DNA of 64,000 nucleotides from Crocinitomicaceae bacterium. GTDB lineage: Bacteria; Bacteroidota; Bacteroidia; Flavobacteriales_D; Crocinitomicaceae. This document shows, piece by piece, positions 19,004-27,703 of the stretch. The notes below the pieces were generated by a model, which was not told the origin of the DNA, searched no databases, and was given only the letters and a program-made list of their open reading frames with translations. The translations under genes were made by a program, and so were the position numbers. The DNA lies in assembly GCA_028689775.1 (NCBI GenBank), contig JAQVCM010000004.1, positions 1-64,000 on the forward strand, given 5' to 3'. Position 1 is the stretch's first letter, and the number at the start of each line of letters is the position of its first letter.

Positions 19004-20488
19004 ATGAACAATAAAATTCTCAACACGAGTCAAATCAAACAAGCGGATCAACATGCGGTTGACAAATTAGGAATTTCTTCCATTGATCTGATGGAGAAAG
19101 CTGCGACTCAATTTGTAAATGCTATTATTCCATTCATTCACGGAAAACCAAAAATTCACATCTTTTGTGGAACGGGAAATAATGGCGGTGATGGGTTTGC
19201 TGTGGCGCGTTTGCTGAAAGATAAAAACTTGGCTGTTTCGGTTTATTATCTTGCTGGCGATGGAGAACCTTCTGCCGATTGTGTCCTCAATCAAAAGCGA
19301 TTTGCTGATTTTAAAATCTTGGAGCAAGAATCGGATTTCCCCGTTTTACAACCTGATGATGTGGTGATCGACGCTTTGCTTGGAGCGGGATTGAATCGTC
19401 CCGTTGAGGGAATTTTAAAGTCCTTGATTTTACACATCAACCAAGCTCAAGCTACCGTTTTGTCGATTGACATGCCGTCAGGACTTGCTTGCGATGAATG
19501 GTTCGAAAATGCAACGTGCATCCAAGCGGATTTTACGGGAACTTTCGAACGACCAAAACGAACTTTCTTTTTAAAAGAAACTGCTGATTTTGTTGGCAAC
19601 TGGGAAGTCATTCCCATCGGATTGAATTCGGATTTCATGGATTCTTTGGAAAGCAAAGATTTTTACCTCACGGAAGATTTTTTCAAAAATTACGTGGTGC
19701 CGAGATCTCGTTTTTCGCACAAAGGAACCTATGGTCACGCCATGCTAATTGCTGGAAGCAAAGGGAAAATGGGTGCAGCGGTGCTCTCTTCCAAAGCAGC
19801 AATGCGAAGTGGTTTGGGACTTTTGACGGTTCACATTCCTTCCCTTGGAATGGATATTCTTCAAACTGCGGTTCCAGAAGCGATGTGTGAACCCGATTAT
19901 CAAACTGATTTTTCTACAAAAATAGAATCCGATTTATCAATTTTTTCCGCCATTGGCGCTGGTCCTGGTATGGGAAATAACGAGGGAACCAAAACCGTTC
20001 TGGAACAACTTTTCGATTCAAAAGCGAAATTGGTGCTCGATGCGGATGCGTTGAACGTATTGGCAAATCACGCTGAACTTTTGAAAAAACTTCCAATAAA
20101 CACCATTTTAACACCGCATCCAAAAGAATTTGAACGCTTGTGCGGAAAATCAATCAATACTTTTGAACGCTTGACTTTGCAACGAAAATTCGCACAGGAA
20201 AATCGATGCATTTTGGTTTTAAAAGATGCCATTACTTCGATTGCGATGCCCAATGGTGATGTGTTTTTCAACACCACTGGAAATCCAGGAATGGCAACCG
20301 CGGGAAGTGGCGATGTCTTGACAGGAATCACCACCGGACTTTTGGCGCAAGGTTATGAACCAGAAAGTGCAGCTTTGCTTGCGGTTTTTTTCCACGGAAA
20401 AGCAGGTGATCAAGCGGCTTTGGTGCTGGGCGAAAATCAAATCATTGCTTCAGACATCATTCAACACGTGCGCATTGAGATCAAATAA
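19004..20488 (+). CDS. nnr: Bifunctional NAD(P)H-hydrate epimerase/dehydratase
   Basis: This 494-residue protein repairs hydrated NADH and NADPH. The N-terminal YjeF_N epimerase domain (about residues 1-215) shows FCGTGNNGGDGFAVARLL. The C-terminal dehydratase domain (about residues 225-490), a ribokinase-like fold, shows SRFSHKGTYGHAMLIAGS, a LTPHPKEFERL block and the NTTGNPGMATAGSGDVLTGI nucleotide-binding loop. Domain order and length fit the fused bacterial enzyme. An imperfect Bacteroidota -7 element (TACCTTAG) sits about 18 bases upstream of the start. It is separated from menD by 128 bases. Confidence 0.95.
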   Translation: MNNKILNTSQIKQADQHAVDKLGISSIDLMEKAATQFVNAIIPFIHGKPKIHIFCGTGNNGGDGFAVARLLKDKNLAVSVYYLAGDGEPSADCVLNQKRFADFKILEQESDFPVLQPDDVVIDALLGAGLNRPVEGILKSLILHINQAQATVLSIDMPSGLACDEWFENATCIQADFTGTFERPKRTFFLKETADFVGNWEVIPIGLNSDFMDSLESKDFYLTEDFFKNYVVPRSRFSHKGTYGHAMLIAGSKGKMGAAVLSSKAAMRSGLGLLTVHIPSLGMDILQTAVPEAMCEPDYQTDFSTKIESDLSIFSAIGAGPGMGNNEGTKTVLEQLFDSKAKLVLDADALNVLANHAELLKKLPINTILTPHPKEFERLCGKSINTFERLTLQRKFAQENRCILVLKDAITSIAMPNGDVFFNTTGNPGMATAGSGDVLTGITTGLLAQGYEPESAALLAVFFHGKAGDQAALVLGENQIIASDIIQHVRIEIK

Positions 20489-20552
20489 CTGAAACTTTAA
20501 GGATTTAAGGACGTTCTTTCCCTTTTCTAAAGCTTAATTCTTTTGTGGTGAT

Positions 20553-20560
20553 TATCTTTG
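20553..20560 (+). promoter_or_regulatory. Promoter -7 element for menD
   Basis: TATCTTTG matches the Bacteroidota TAnnTTTG element exactly, 56 bases upstream of the menD ATG. No convincing -33 TTG lies at the usual distance. Confidence 0.5.
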
Positions 20561-20616
20561 CATGGAATCAATTTTAAATCTTCATCAAGAATTTGATTTG
20601 AAAAAATACAATAACA

Positions 20617-22317
20617 ATGATATCAAGCGCAAAAAAAGAAGTTCAAATAACGGTAGCACAATGTGTGGCAATGGGAATGAAACACGTCGTTGTTTCGCCT
20701 GGTTCTCGCAATGCACCGATGATTATTGCTCTCAATCAACATCCAGAAATTGAAACCATTGTCATTCCAGACGAGCGTTCTGCAGCGTTTTATGCGCTGG
20801 GAATGGCGCAACAGTTGAATGCACCAGTTGGAATTTTGTGCACTTCTGGTTCAGCTGCATTGAACTATTATCCTGCCATCGCAGAAGCTTTTTATCAATT
20901 AGTTCCCTTGATTGTTTTTACCGCCGACAGACCAAAATCGTGGGTAAATCAAGGAGATGGACAAACGATAGACCAAGATCAGGTTTTTAAAAACCACATC
21001 CGTTACTCGATTACCATTCCTGAAAGTACGGCTGAAAATTTCGAATGGGTACTATCTCGTGAACTATCAACCGCTTTTCATCACGCAAACGGAAATGTAA
21101 AAGGACCAGTTCACATCAACTTGCCTTTTTCAGAACCACTATATCAGCAAGCTGAAGCAACCGTTACAGAAACTGATTTTAAAATCATTGAAGTGCTGGA
21201 ACCAAACAACAGCTTGTCCAACAGTCAAAAGCAAAAGCTAGAGAAAATTTGGAGTCAATCGAATAAAAAAATGATCATTTGTGGTCAGTTGAATCCAGAC
21301 ATTGCGCTGTTAACAGAATTAAAAGCGTTAGCTGCCGATCCATCGGTCGCGATTTTAGTGGAAAACACTTCCAATTTAGTGGATTTCGGTTTCATTCATT
21401 GCATCGACAGAACGTTAAATTCCATTCAAAAGGAAGAAATAGAAGCTTTTTCTCCCGATTTATTGATTACAATCGGTGGCGCAGTTGTTTCCAAAAGAAT
21501 CAAAACTTTCCTTCGAAATGCAAACATAAATCACCATTGGAAAATTGGATTTGACTTTCTTTTCATGGATACATACCAAAGTATGACACAATCCATACCT
21601 GTAAAACCAAGTGAATTTATACATGAAATAACTCATTTCAAAAGGGAAAGCGATTCAACTTTTGGAGCAAGATGGAAGCAAAAAGATTTCTTGATTCAAG
21701 AAAAAGCACAAGATTTCTTTCAGCAAAATAAAGCCTATGGCGATTTAACTGTTTTCCATACCGTTTTGGATTACATTCCAGAAACGTCGCATTTACACAT
21801 GGCAAATAGTTCGGTCGTGCGCTATTGTCAACTATTTGATCCAATTCGCAGCATCCAATATTGGTGCAACCGCGGAACAAGTGGAATTGACGGAAGTACG
21901 AGTACCGCTGCTGGTGCTGCCTTGATCAAATCCGAAACATGGCATACCTTAATAACCGGAGACGTCTCCTTTTTCTACGACAGCAATGCACTTTGGAATA
22001 AAGTTTTGCCACCGAATTTACGAATCTTCATGATTAACAACGCTGGCGGCGGAATTTTTAAAATTATTCCAGGTCCAAATACAACGAATGAATTGGATGA
22101 CTTCTTCGTTTTCAAGCACGATTTCTCTGCCGAACACATTTGCAAAGGATTTAAAGTCGATTATTTCAAAGCTGAAAACATCGAATCAATCGAAAGTCAA
22201 ATGGAAGAATTTTACACCTTCGAAGAAGACGGAAGAGCAAAATTGATGGAGATTTTCACACCAAGTGAATTGAATCACGAGCAGTTGGATGCATTTTTTA
22301 AGGAGATTCGATTGTAA
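20617..22317 (+). CDS. menD: SEPHCHC synthase MenD
   Basis: The 566-residue protein is a thiamine-diphosphate enzyme of menaquinone synthesis that adds 2-oxoglutarate to isochorismate. Visible features are VVSPGSRNAPMIIALN near the N terminus, CTSGSAALNYYPAIAEA, FTADRPKSWVNQGDGQTIDQ and, in the C-terminal domain, RGTSGIDGSTSTAAGAALI and LITGDVSFFYDSNALWN, the GDxS...N metal and ThDP motif. Length is typical. The start at 20617 is supported by the promoter element at 20553 and by the N-terminal alignment. Menaquinone is the usual respiratory quinone of this group. Confidence 0.96.
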   Translation: MISSAKKEVQITVAQCVAMGMKHVVVSPGSRNAPMIIALNQHPEIETIVIPDERSAAFYALGMAQQLNAPVGILCTSGSAALNYYPAIAEAFYQLVPLIVFTADRPKSWVNQGDGQTIDQDQVFKNHIRYSITIPESTAENFEWVLSRELSTAFHHANGNVKGPVHINLPFSEPLYQQAEATVTETDFKIIEVLEPNNSLSNSQKQKLEKIWSQSNKKMIICGQLNPDIALLTELKALAADPSVAILVENTSNLVDFGFIHCIDRTLNSIQKEEIEAFSPDLLITIGGAVVSKRIKTFLRNANINHHWKIGFDFLFMDTYQSMTQSIPVKPSEFIHEITHFKRESDSTFGARWKQKDFLIQEKAQDFFQQNKAYGDLTVFHTVLDYIPETSHLHMANSSVVRYCQLFDPIRSIQYWCNRGTSGIDGSTSTAAGAALIKSETWHTLITGDVSFFYDSNALWNKVLPPNLRIFMINNAGGGIFKIIPGPNTTNELDDFFVFKHDFSAEHICKGFKVDYFKAENIESIESQMEEFYTFEEDGRAKLMEIFTPSELNHEQLDAFFKEIRL

Positions 22318-22335
22318 CGCGACATCGTAAGAACC

Positions 22336-22374
22336 AAAAAAACCAAGCCTGCACTTGCAAACTTGGTTTTTTTT
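22336..22374. terminator. Bidirectional terminator between menD and fabG
   Basis: AAACCAAG and CTTGGTTT form a stem around a 14-base loop, with A-run and T-run on either side. It serves the converging menD and fabG genes. Confidence 0.75.
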
Positions 22375-22398
22375 ATGCGTTCAATTATATTTTCAGAA

Positions 22399-23145
22399 TT
22401 ACATCAACATTCCACCACAAACGTTGATGGTTTGTCCTGTAACATACGCTGACATATCAGAAGCTAAGAAGATTGCAACATTGGCAACATCAACAGGCGA
22501 ACCACCTCTTTTCAACGGAATCGAATTTCTCCATTCTTGAACCACTTTTTCGTCCAAAGCAGCTGTCATTTCTGTTTCAATAAATCCTGGAGCAATGGCG
22601 TTGCAGCGAATATTTCGAGAACCTAATTCTTGTGCGATTGATTTTGTGAAACCAATCAATCCTGCTTTAGAAGCGGCATAATTGGATTGACCTGCATTTC
22701 CAGAAACTCCAACAACGGAAGACATGTTGATAATCGATCCTTTTCTCGCTTTCAACATGGGTCTTTGAACCGCTTTCGTTAAGTTGAAAGCAGATTTCAA
22801 ATTCGTATCCATCACTTCATCCCATTGTTGTTCACTCATTCTCATCAGCAAGGTATCTCTCGTGATTCCTGCGTTGTTGATCAACACATCGATTTTACCA
22901 AAAGCAGCCATAACATCGTCCACTAAAGTTTGAGCAGCATCATAGTTAGACGCATCTGATTTGAAACCTTTCACCGTTCCGCCCATTGCCGTTAATTCAG
23001 CTTCCAATGCTTTTGCTTTCTCTTCCGAAGAAGCATACGTAAAAGCTACAATTGCTCCGTTTTTTACAAATTCTTCTGCAATTGCTTTCCCGATTCCGCG
23101 AGATGCACCGGTGATTAAAACTACTTGATCCTGTAATAATTTCAT
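22399..23145 (-). CDS. fabG: 3-oxoacyl-ACP reductase FabG
   Basis: FabG reduces 3-oxoacyl-ACP with NADPH in fatty-acid elongation. The 248-residue protein has the short-chain dehydrogenase features TGASRGIGKAIAE (cofactor loop), VLINNAGITRDTLL (NAG block), a catalytic Ser in NMSSVVGVSGNAGQ, and YAASK with catalytic Tyr and Lys. The C-terminal GFIETEMT and VTGQTINVCGGMLM are typical of FabG. No other fatty-acid gene adjoins it. Confidence 0.93.
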   Translation of the reverse strand: MKLLQDQVVLITGASRGIGKAIAEEFVKNGAIVAFTYASSEEKAKALEAELTAMGGTVKGFKSDASNYDAAQTLVDDVMAAFGKIDVLINNAGITRDTLLMRMSEQQWDEVMDTNLKSAFNLTKAVQRPMLKARKGSIINMSSVVGVSGNAGQSNYAASKAGLIGFTKSIAQELGSRNIRCNAIAPGFIETEMTAALDEKVVQEWRNSIPLKRGGSPVDVANVAIFLASDMSAYVTGQTINVCGGMLM

Positions 23146-23548
23146 ATATAGTTAATTTATTTTTTTATTCTTTCTTGTTTAAAGCTTTTCTTGTCATTCA
23201 TAACAAACTTCAATTTTCACTTTTGTTCAAATAGAAAACAAGCTCGGCTATTTTACATCAGATTAATTTTATTGCATTCTGAAAAAATAATTGGTCTTAA
23301 ATCGACGATCATTTTCGCTCCAAAGATACTTAATTCACTTTAATCGCTTGACTTTTCTTCATTCCAAAACTACTTTTGAGTGGAATTTTGATTTTATCGG
23401 CTTCAAAACAGCTTAAATTGTTAGATATTTACATCCAAAAAGTAAATGTGTCATATTTTTAACGAAATGAAATTTAGCTTCAAAAAATTTATGTTTTTCA
23501 ATCTTTAGCTTGTATTTTTGTTTTAGGTTTAGTTGTAAAGGTAGGTTT

Positions 23549-23588
23549 AGGTTATGAAGAGCGGAACTCCCGTTTCGCTCTTCAACCT
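23549..23588. other. Hairpin in the fabG upstream region
   Basis: The 511-base gap 23146-23656 upstream of fabG contains GAAGAGCG and CGCTCTTC around a 12-base loop, with AGGTT/AACCT extending the arms imperfectly. No T-run follows on either strand. The rest of the gap is AT-rich with no supportable gene. Confidence 0.45.
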
Positions 23589-23594
23589 TCCAAA

Positions 23595-23634
23595 ACAAAA
23601 AAATTCAAATAAAAGTCGAGCTCTTATTTGAATT
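23595..23634 (-). terminator. Terminator of ftsY
   Basis: AATTCAAATAA and its exact complement TTATTTGAATT form an 11-base stem. On the minus strand a T-run follows. It lies 22 bases after the ftsY stop codon. Confidence 0.75.
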
Positions 23635-23656
23635 ATTACAAAAATTTAAATTCATT

Positions 23657-24613
23657 TTATTCAGAGAACAACGAATCTACAAACTCCTCCTTATTAAAGA
23701 CTTGTAAATCTTCCATTGCTTCACCAACACCGATGTATTTTACGGGTATTTTCATTTGATCAGAAATTCCGATTACGACACCGCCTTTTGCTGTTCCATC
23801 TAATTTCGTAATCGCCAAGGCATTGATTTCAGTGGCCAACATGAACTGTTTTGCTTGTTCAAAAGCATTTTGTCCAGTTGAACCATCCAAGACTAACATC
23901 ACTTCGTGTGGAGCGCCTGGAATAACTTTTTCCATCACACGTCGAATTTTGGTCAATTCGTTCATTAAGTTTACTTTGTTGTGTAAACGTCCAGCAGTAT
24001 CAATGATCACCACATCTGCACCTTGAGATTTGCCAGACTCCAGCGTATCATAAGCCACAGAAGCAGGATCTGCTCCCATTCCTTGATGTACAATTGGAAC
24101 ACCAACACGTTCTGCCCAAATAATTAATTGATCTACGGCAGCCGCTCTAAACGTATCTGCTGCACCTAAAACTACTTTTTTACCGTGCTTTTTATATTGA
24201 TGCGCCATTTTTCCAATGGTTGTTGTTTTACCAACACCGTTTACACCAACCACCATGATTACATGCGGCATTCCGTTGTGATCTGGAACATTAAATTCTT
24301 TTGGAGTATCGTTGTCGTTTTCAGCAAGTAAAGCCGCAACTTCTTCTTTTAGAACGGAGTTTAGTTCATTGGTTCCAAGAACTTTGTCTCTTGCGACGCG
24401 TTCTTCGATGCGTTTAATTATTTTCAAAGTTGTTTCAACACCTACATCTGATGAAAGTAGAATTTCTTCCAATTCATCTAATACATCGTCGTCCACCTTT
24501 GACTTTCCGATCACGGAACGAGTCAACTTGGAGAAGAAACTTTGTTTTGTTTTTTCAAGTCCTTTATTTAAGGACTCTTTTTTTTCTTTTGAAAATAAAC
24601 CAAAAAACGCCAT
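23657..24613 (-). CDS. ftsY: Signal recognition particle receptor FtsY
   Basis: FtsY is the SRP receptor GTPase at the cytoplasmic membrane. The 318-residue protein has a short basic N-terminal segment, the helical N domain (about residues 20-100) and the G domain. Motifs visible are GVNGVGKTTTIGKMAHQYKK (G1), DTFRAAAVDQL, DTAGRLHNKVNLMNEL (G3) and ITKLDGTAKGG (G4). The long acidic A domain of E. coli FtsY is absent, as is usual in Bacteroidota. It follows rpmB-rpmG-DUF4295, a gene order I know from Bacteroidota genomes, although a terminator lies between. Confidence 0.96.
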   Translation of the reverse strand: MAFFGLFSKEKKESLNKGLEKTKQSFFSKLTRSVIGKSKVDDDVLDELEEILLSSDVGVETTLKIIKRIEERVARDKVLGTNELNSVLKEEVAALLAENDNDTPKEFNVPDHNGMPHVIMVVGVNGVGKTTTIGKMAHQYKKHGKKVVLGAADTFRAAAVDQLIIWAERVGVPIVHQGMGADPASVAYDTLESGKSQGADVVIIDTAGRLHNKVNLMNELTKIRRVMEKVIPGAPHEVMLVLDGSTGQNAFEQAKQFMLATEINALAITKLDGTAKGGVVIGISDQMKIPVKYIGVGEAMEDLQVFNKEEFVDSLFSE

Positions 24614-24703
24614 ACCTGTTTATTTTAAATAAATCTCTAAAAGACAAAAATAGGAAACGCAAATCACATTGCAACATTCTCGTCGAAAAGAAAAATAGAA
24701 TTA

Positions 24704-24740
24704 AAAAAAAAGCCCCCAAATAGTAAGGAGGCTTTTTTTG
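24704..24740 (-). terminator. Terminator after the DUF4295 gene
   Basis: AAAAAAGCC and GGCTTTTTTT form the stem, with a C-rich/G-rich extension, in the gap between the DUF4295 gene and ftsY. The A-run and T-run make it possible on either strand. Confidence 0.7.
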
Positions 24741-24760
24741 TATTGAGTTTGTTCTAAGAA

Positions 24761-24916
24761 TTAGTTTTTAGCAAACCATTCTTTAACTTTATCGTTATGA
24801 ACAATTTCTTCTTTCATCGAGTAGCTACCTGTTTTTTCAGATTTGCTAATTTTGATTACTTTCGTATGTTCTTTTCCTCCTCCTTTTTGTAAGGATGCAA
24901 CTGATTTCTTAGCCAT
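24761..24916 (-). CDS. DUF4295 small protein
   Basis: A 51-residue basic protein beginning MAKKSVASLQKGGGKEHTKV and containing SEKTGSYSMKEEIVHNDKVK. It matches DUF4295, a small family I know only from Bacteroidota, where it sits beside rpmG. The stop precedes a terminator, and the start is 9 bases after the rpmG stop. The close linkage suggests a ribosome-associated role, which is inference. Confidence 0.9.
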   Translation of the reverse strand: MAKKSVASLQKGGGKEHTKVIKISKSEKTGSYSMKEEIVHNDKVKEWFAKN

Positions 24917-24925
24917 GACGGATTA

Positions 24926-25114
24926 TTATTTAATTTCTTTGTGGATCGTATATTTCTTCATAATGGGATTATACTTTTTAATCTCCATTCTTTCTGGTGT
25001 GTTCTTACGGTTCTTAGTCGTAATGTATCTGGATGTACCAGCTAAACCTGTTTGTTTGTGCTCAGTGCACTCCAAAATCACCTGAATTCTATTTCCTTTA
25101 CCTTTTTTTGCCAT
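24926..25114 (-). CDS. rpmG: 50S ribosomal protein L33
   Basis: The 62-residue protein matches bL33: [20 protein letters not shown], then a [20 protein letters not shown] block and a [17 protein letters not shown] end. Only one of the zinc-binding cysteines of the C+ form is present, so this is a zinc-free form. It sits between rpmB and the DUF4295 gene. Confidence 0.96.
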   Translation of the reverse strand: MAKKGKGNRIQVILECTEHKQTGLAGTSRYITTKNRKNTPERMEIKKYNPIMKKYTIHKEIK

Positions 25115-25163
25115 TTTCTTTCACTTTAGATTTTACCATTTCTCAATGGGACGAATCAGTAAT

Positions 25164-25400
25164 TTACTTAAGGAATCCTTTTGCACGAGCATCTTTGATG
25201 CAAGCAGAAATCCCTTTCTTATTAATAGTTCTCAACGCTGAAGTTGAAATTTTCAACGTGATTTGTGTTCCATCTTCTGGAATGAAAAACTTTTTCGTTA
25301 CTAAGTTCGGGAAAAACTTACGTTTTGTTTTTCTATTAGAGTGAGAAACATTATTTCCCACCATTACTGACTTACCCGTTAATTGACAAACTCGTGACAT
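25164..25400 (-). CDS. rpmB: 50S ribosomal protein L28
   Basis: The 78-residue protein matches bL28: MSRVCQLTGKSVMVGNNVSH, SNRKTKRKFFPNL, and an ISTSALRTINKKG end. I start at ATG 25400; an in-frame extension to 25457 would add 19 residues with no family counterpart. It is followed by rpmG at 49 bases. Confidence 0.96.
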   Translation of the reverse strand: MSRVCQLTGKSVMVGNNVSHSNRKTKRKFFPNLVTKKFFIPEDGTQITLKISTSALRTINKKGISACIKDARAKGFLK

Positions 25401-25477
25401 TTTCTTATATTTAATTCTATAAAGCGGGTGCAAAGAAAACAATAATTTCTTTAACACACAAGTATTATTTGATTTTT

Positions 25478-26722
25478 TTAAATCTTATTTCGGAGAATTA
25501 CATTCCTCAATAAATTTACAGATGCAAAGATACTCATTTGTACGTTACGTTCTCTATTATTTCCAAAATTATATTTTTTAGATACGACCGATTCATTGCT
25601 AGCAACTGAAATCCAAACTGTTCCCACGGGTTTTTCTTCTGTACCACCATCTGGCCCAGCAATACCTGAAACGGAGATGCAATAATCTACGCCTAATTGT
25701 TTCAAACCGCCCATTGCCATTTCGCGAACGACCTCTTCGCTTACGGCTCCAAATTCTGCTAAGGTTTGTGATTTTACATGCGCTAATTTTTCTTTCAATT
25801 CATTCGAGTATGTCACCAATCCACCTTGAAAATAAGCAGATGATCCTGGAGTTGCAGTCAAGAAATGAGCAATACCTCCAGCGGTACAACTTTCAACCGT
25901 TCCAACCGTTTTCCCGTTTTGCATCAACAAGTTGCCAACCACCTCATTCAATTCCTCTTCTTCATAACCAAAAACAAATTCTGGCAATTCAGCGGCAATT
26001 TCATCAAAATACGCCTGAATCAGATCAGAATCTTCTTGACCTTTGGAGGAAGTTAATCTTAATTTCAACAAAACTGGGGAAGGCAAATACGCCAAACCAA
26101 GACCGTTTGCTCGAACCCGATTTTCCCAATCTTGAATGCGATCCGCCAAATAAGACTCCCCTATTCCGGTTGTAAGGATTGTTTTGTGGTAAATAGAAGG
26201 TACTTGAAATTGCTTTTTAAATTCAGGAATTAAAATATCGGTCATCATTCCTTTCATTTCAAACGGCACACCCGGCAAACTAACTAAGATAGATCCGTTT
26301 TTCTCAAACCACATTCCAGAAGCGGTTCCGGTGTAATTATTTATAACTCGACAAGATTTTGGAAGTGCTGCTTGTTGAATATTCACGTCCAACATCTCGC
26401 GATTTCTGTTTTTAAAGAAGGACTCAACTCTTTCTAAAACGGCTGGATTGATTTCTAATTCGGTGTCAAAATACTCACATAATACCTGCTTGGTAATGTC
26501 GTCTTTGGTTGGACCAAGTCCTCCCGTAACAATTACCAGTTGACTTCTTTTCATTGCTTGGTCAAAAGCATGGATGATTGCTTCCCGTTCGTCGGCGATG
26601 GTAATTCCCCACTGAACAGGGATTCCAACCAAGGCCAATTCTCTGCCAATCCAAGACGCATTGGTATTTATGGTTTGCCCTAACAACAATTCGTCCCCGA
26701 TGGAAATTATTTCTGCCTGCAT
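25478..26722 (-). CDS. cinA: CinA family competence/damage-inducible protein
   Basis: The 414-residue protein has two domains. The N-terminal MoCF-like domain (about residues 1-170) shows IISIGDELLLGQTINTNASW and VTGGLGPTKDDITK. The C-terminal PncC domain (about residues 255-410) shows TVGTVESCTAGGIAHFLT, GGLVTYSNELKEKL and VSGIAGPDGGTEEKPVGTVW. The family deamidates nicotinamide mononucleotide (pyridine-nucleotide salvage) and can hydrolyse ADP-ribose. Length fits the fused form. It is divergent from the DUF4197 lipoprotein gene. Confidence 0.94.
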   Translation of the reverse strand: MQAEIISIGDELLLGQTINTNASWIGRELALVGIPVQWGITIADEREAIIHAFDQAMKRSQLVIVTGGLGPTKDDITKQVLCEYFDTELEINPAVLERVESFFKNRNREMLDVNIQQAALPKSCRVINNYTGTASGMWFEKNGSILVSLPGVPFEMKGMMTDILIPEFKKQFQVPSIYHKTILTTGIGESYLADRIQDWENRVRANGLGLAYLPSPVLLKLRLTSSKGQEDSDLIQAYFDEIAAELPEFVFGYEEEELNEVVGNLLMQNGKTVGTVESCTAGGIAHFLTATPGSSAYFQGGLVTYSNELKEKLAHVKSQTLAEFGAVSEEVVREMAMGGLKQLGVDYCISVSGIAGPDGGTEEKPVGTVWISVASNESVVSKKYNFGNNRERNVQMSIFASVNLLRNVILRNKI

Positions 26723-26764
26723 GTAAAGATGATTTATGATGTAAATAAAAATGTAAATTTATCG

Positions 26765-26772
26765 TAAGTTTG
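26765..26772 (+). promoter_or_regulatory. Promoter -7 element for the DUF4197 gene
   Basis: TAAGTTTG is an exact TAnnTTTG match 17 bases before the ATG, implying a very short leader. No -33 TTG is clear. Confidence 0.45.
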
Positions 26773-26789
26773 TCGAAAATCGTTTAAAA

Positions 26790-27536
26790 ATGAAAAAAAT
26801 TCCTATTAAAAGCGTTCTCTTCGCATTTTCAATCGCAACGCTTGTTTCTTGCGACACCTTGCAAGAATTAGCAAGTGCTGCAGCCACTGGTTCTACAACC
26901 ACGAATCCGCAAAGTCTTTCCAACGCAGATGTCATTTCTGGTTTAAAAGAAGCGTTAATGGTCGGAATTACGAATTCGGTCAACATGGCGTCACTCACGG
27001 ACGGTTTTATGCAAAATGCTAGCATCCGCTTACCTCTCCCTGAAGATGCCAAAGCAGTTAGAGACAAAGCAATTGAATGGGGATTATCAGGTCAAGTTGA
27101 AAAATTTGAAACCACTTTAAATAGAGCTGCTGAAGACGCAACCAAAGCGGCATTGCCGATCTTTAAACAAGCAATTTTAAACATGTCCATTCAAGATGGA
27201 TTCACACTTTTAAACGGCGGCGAAGGTGCAGCAACACGTTTTTTAAAAAATGCGACAAGCAGTCAATTGGTAGCTGCATTTTCTCCTCGAGTACAGGAAT
27301 CCATCGCAAAAGTAAAGTTAACAGAATACTGGAATCCAATCATTACTAAATATAATGGTGCGATGACGTTCACGGGCGGTCAAAAACTAAATCCTGATTT
27401 GAATGCGTATGTCACCGAAAAAGCAATTGAAGGACTTTTTAAATTGGTTGAAATTGAAGAGAATAAAATCAGAAAAGATCCAGCAGCTCGTGTTACTGAC
27501 CTCTTACAAAAAGTATTTGGAAGCATTAAAAAGTAA
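26790..27536 (+). CDS. DUF4197 lipoprotein
   Basis: The 248-residue protein begins with a lipoprotein signal peptide whose lipobox reads LVSC at residues 18-21. The mature part matches DUF4197: DVISGLKEALMVGITNSV near the start, ASIRLPLPEDAKAVRDK, and a VEIEENKIRKDPAARVTDLL end. The family is mostly alpha-helical and of unknown function, found in Bacteroidota and Proteobacteria. It appears monocistronic, with its own promoter element and terminator. Confidence 0.92.
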   Translation: MKKIPIKSVLFAFSIATLVSCDTLQELASAAATGSTTTNPQSLSNADVISGLKEALMVGITNSVNMASLTDGFMQNASIRLPLPEDAKAVRDKAIEWGLSGQVEKFETTLNRAAEDATKAALPIFKQAILNMSIQDGFTLLNGGEGAATRFLKNATSSQLVAAFSPRVQESIAKVKLTEYWNPIITKYNGAMTFTGGQKLNPDLNAYVTEKAIEGLFKLVEIEENKIRKDPAARVTDLLQKVFGSIKK

Positions 27537-27580
27537 GTAAGTTAAAATCCTTCTTCCATTTAAAGTTTTACATTTGAATC

Positions 27581-27609
27581 AAATGGCGCAATGCATTGCG
27601 TCATTTTTT
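27581..27609 (+). terminator. Terminator of the DUF4197 gene
   Basis: AATGGCGCAAT and ATTGCGTCATT form a near-perfect stem ending in a T-run. Confidence 0.8.
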
Positions 27610-27703
27610 CATTTCATCCTATTTTTAAAATGAAATAGAAAATCATTTGATTGCTTACACTTCATTTTTATATTAATTTAGTCATTCATTAAAAACTAAA
27701 AAC

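Noticed and set aside
20562-20753. Short plus-strand frame overlapping the menD start
   Set aside because: It begins only two bases after the promoter -7 element and overlaps menD in another frame, so it cannot have a usable leader.
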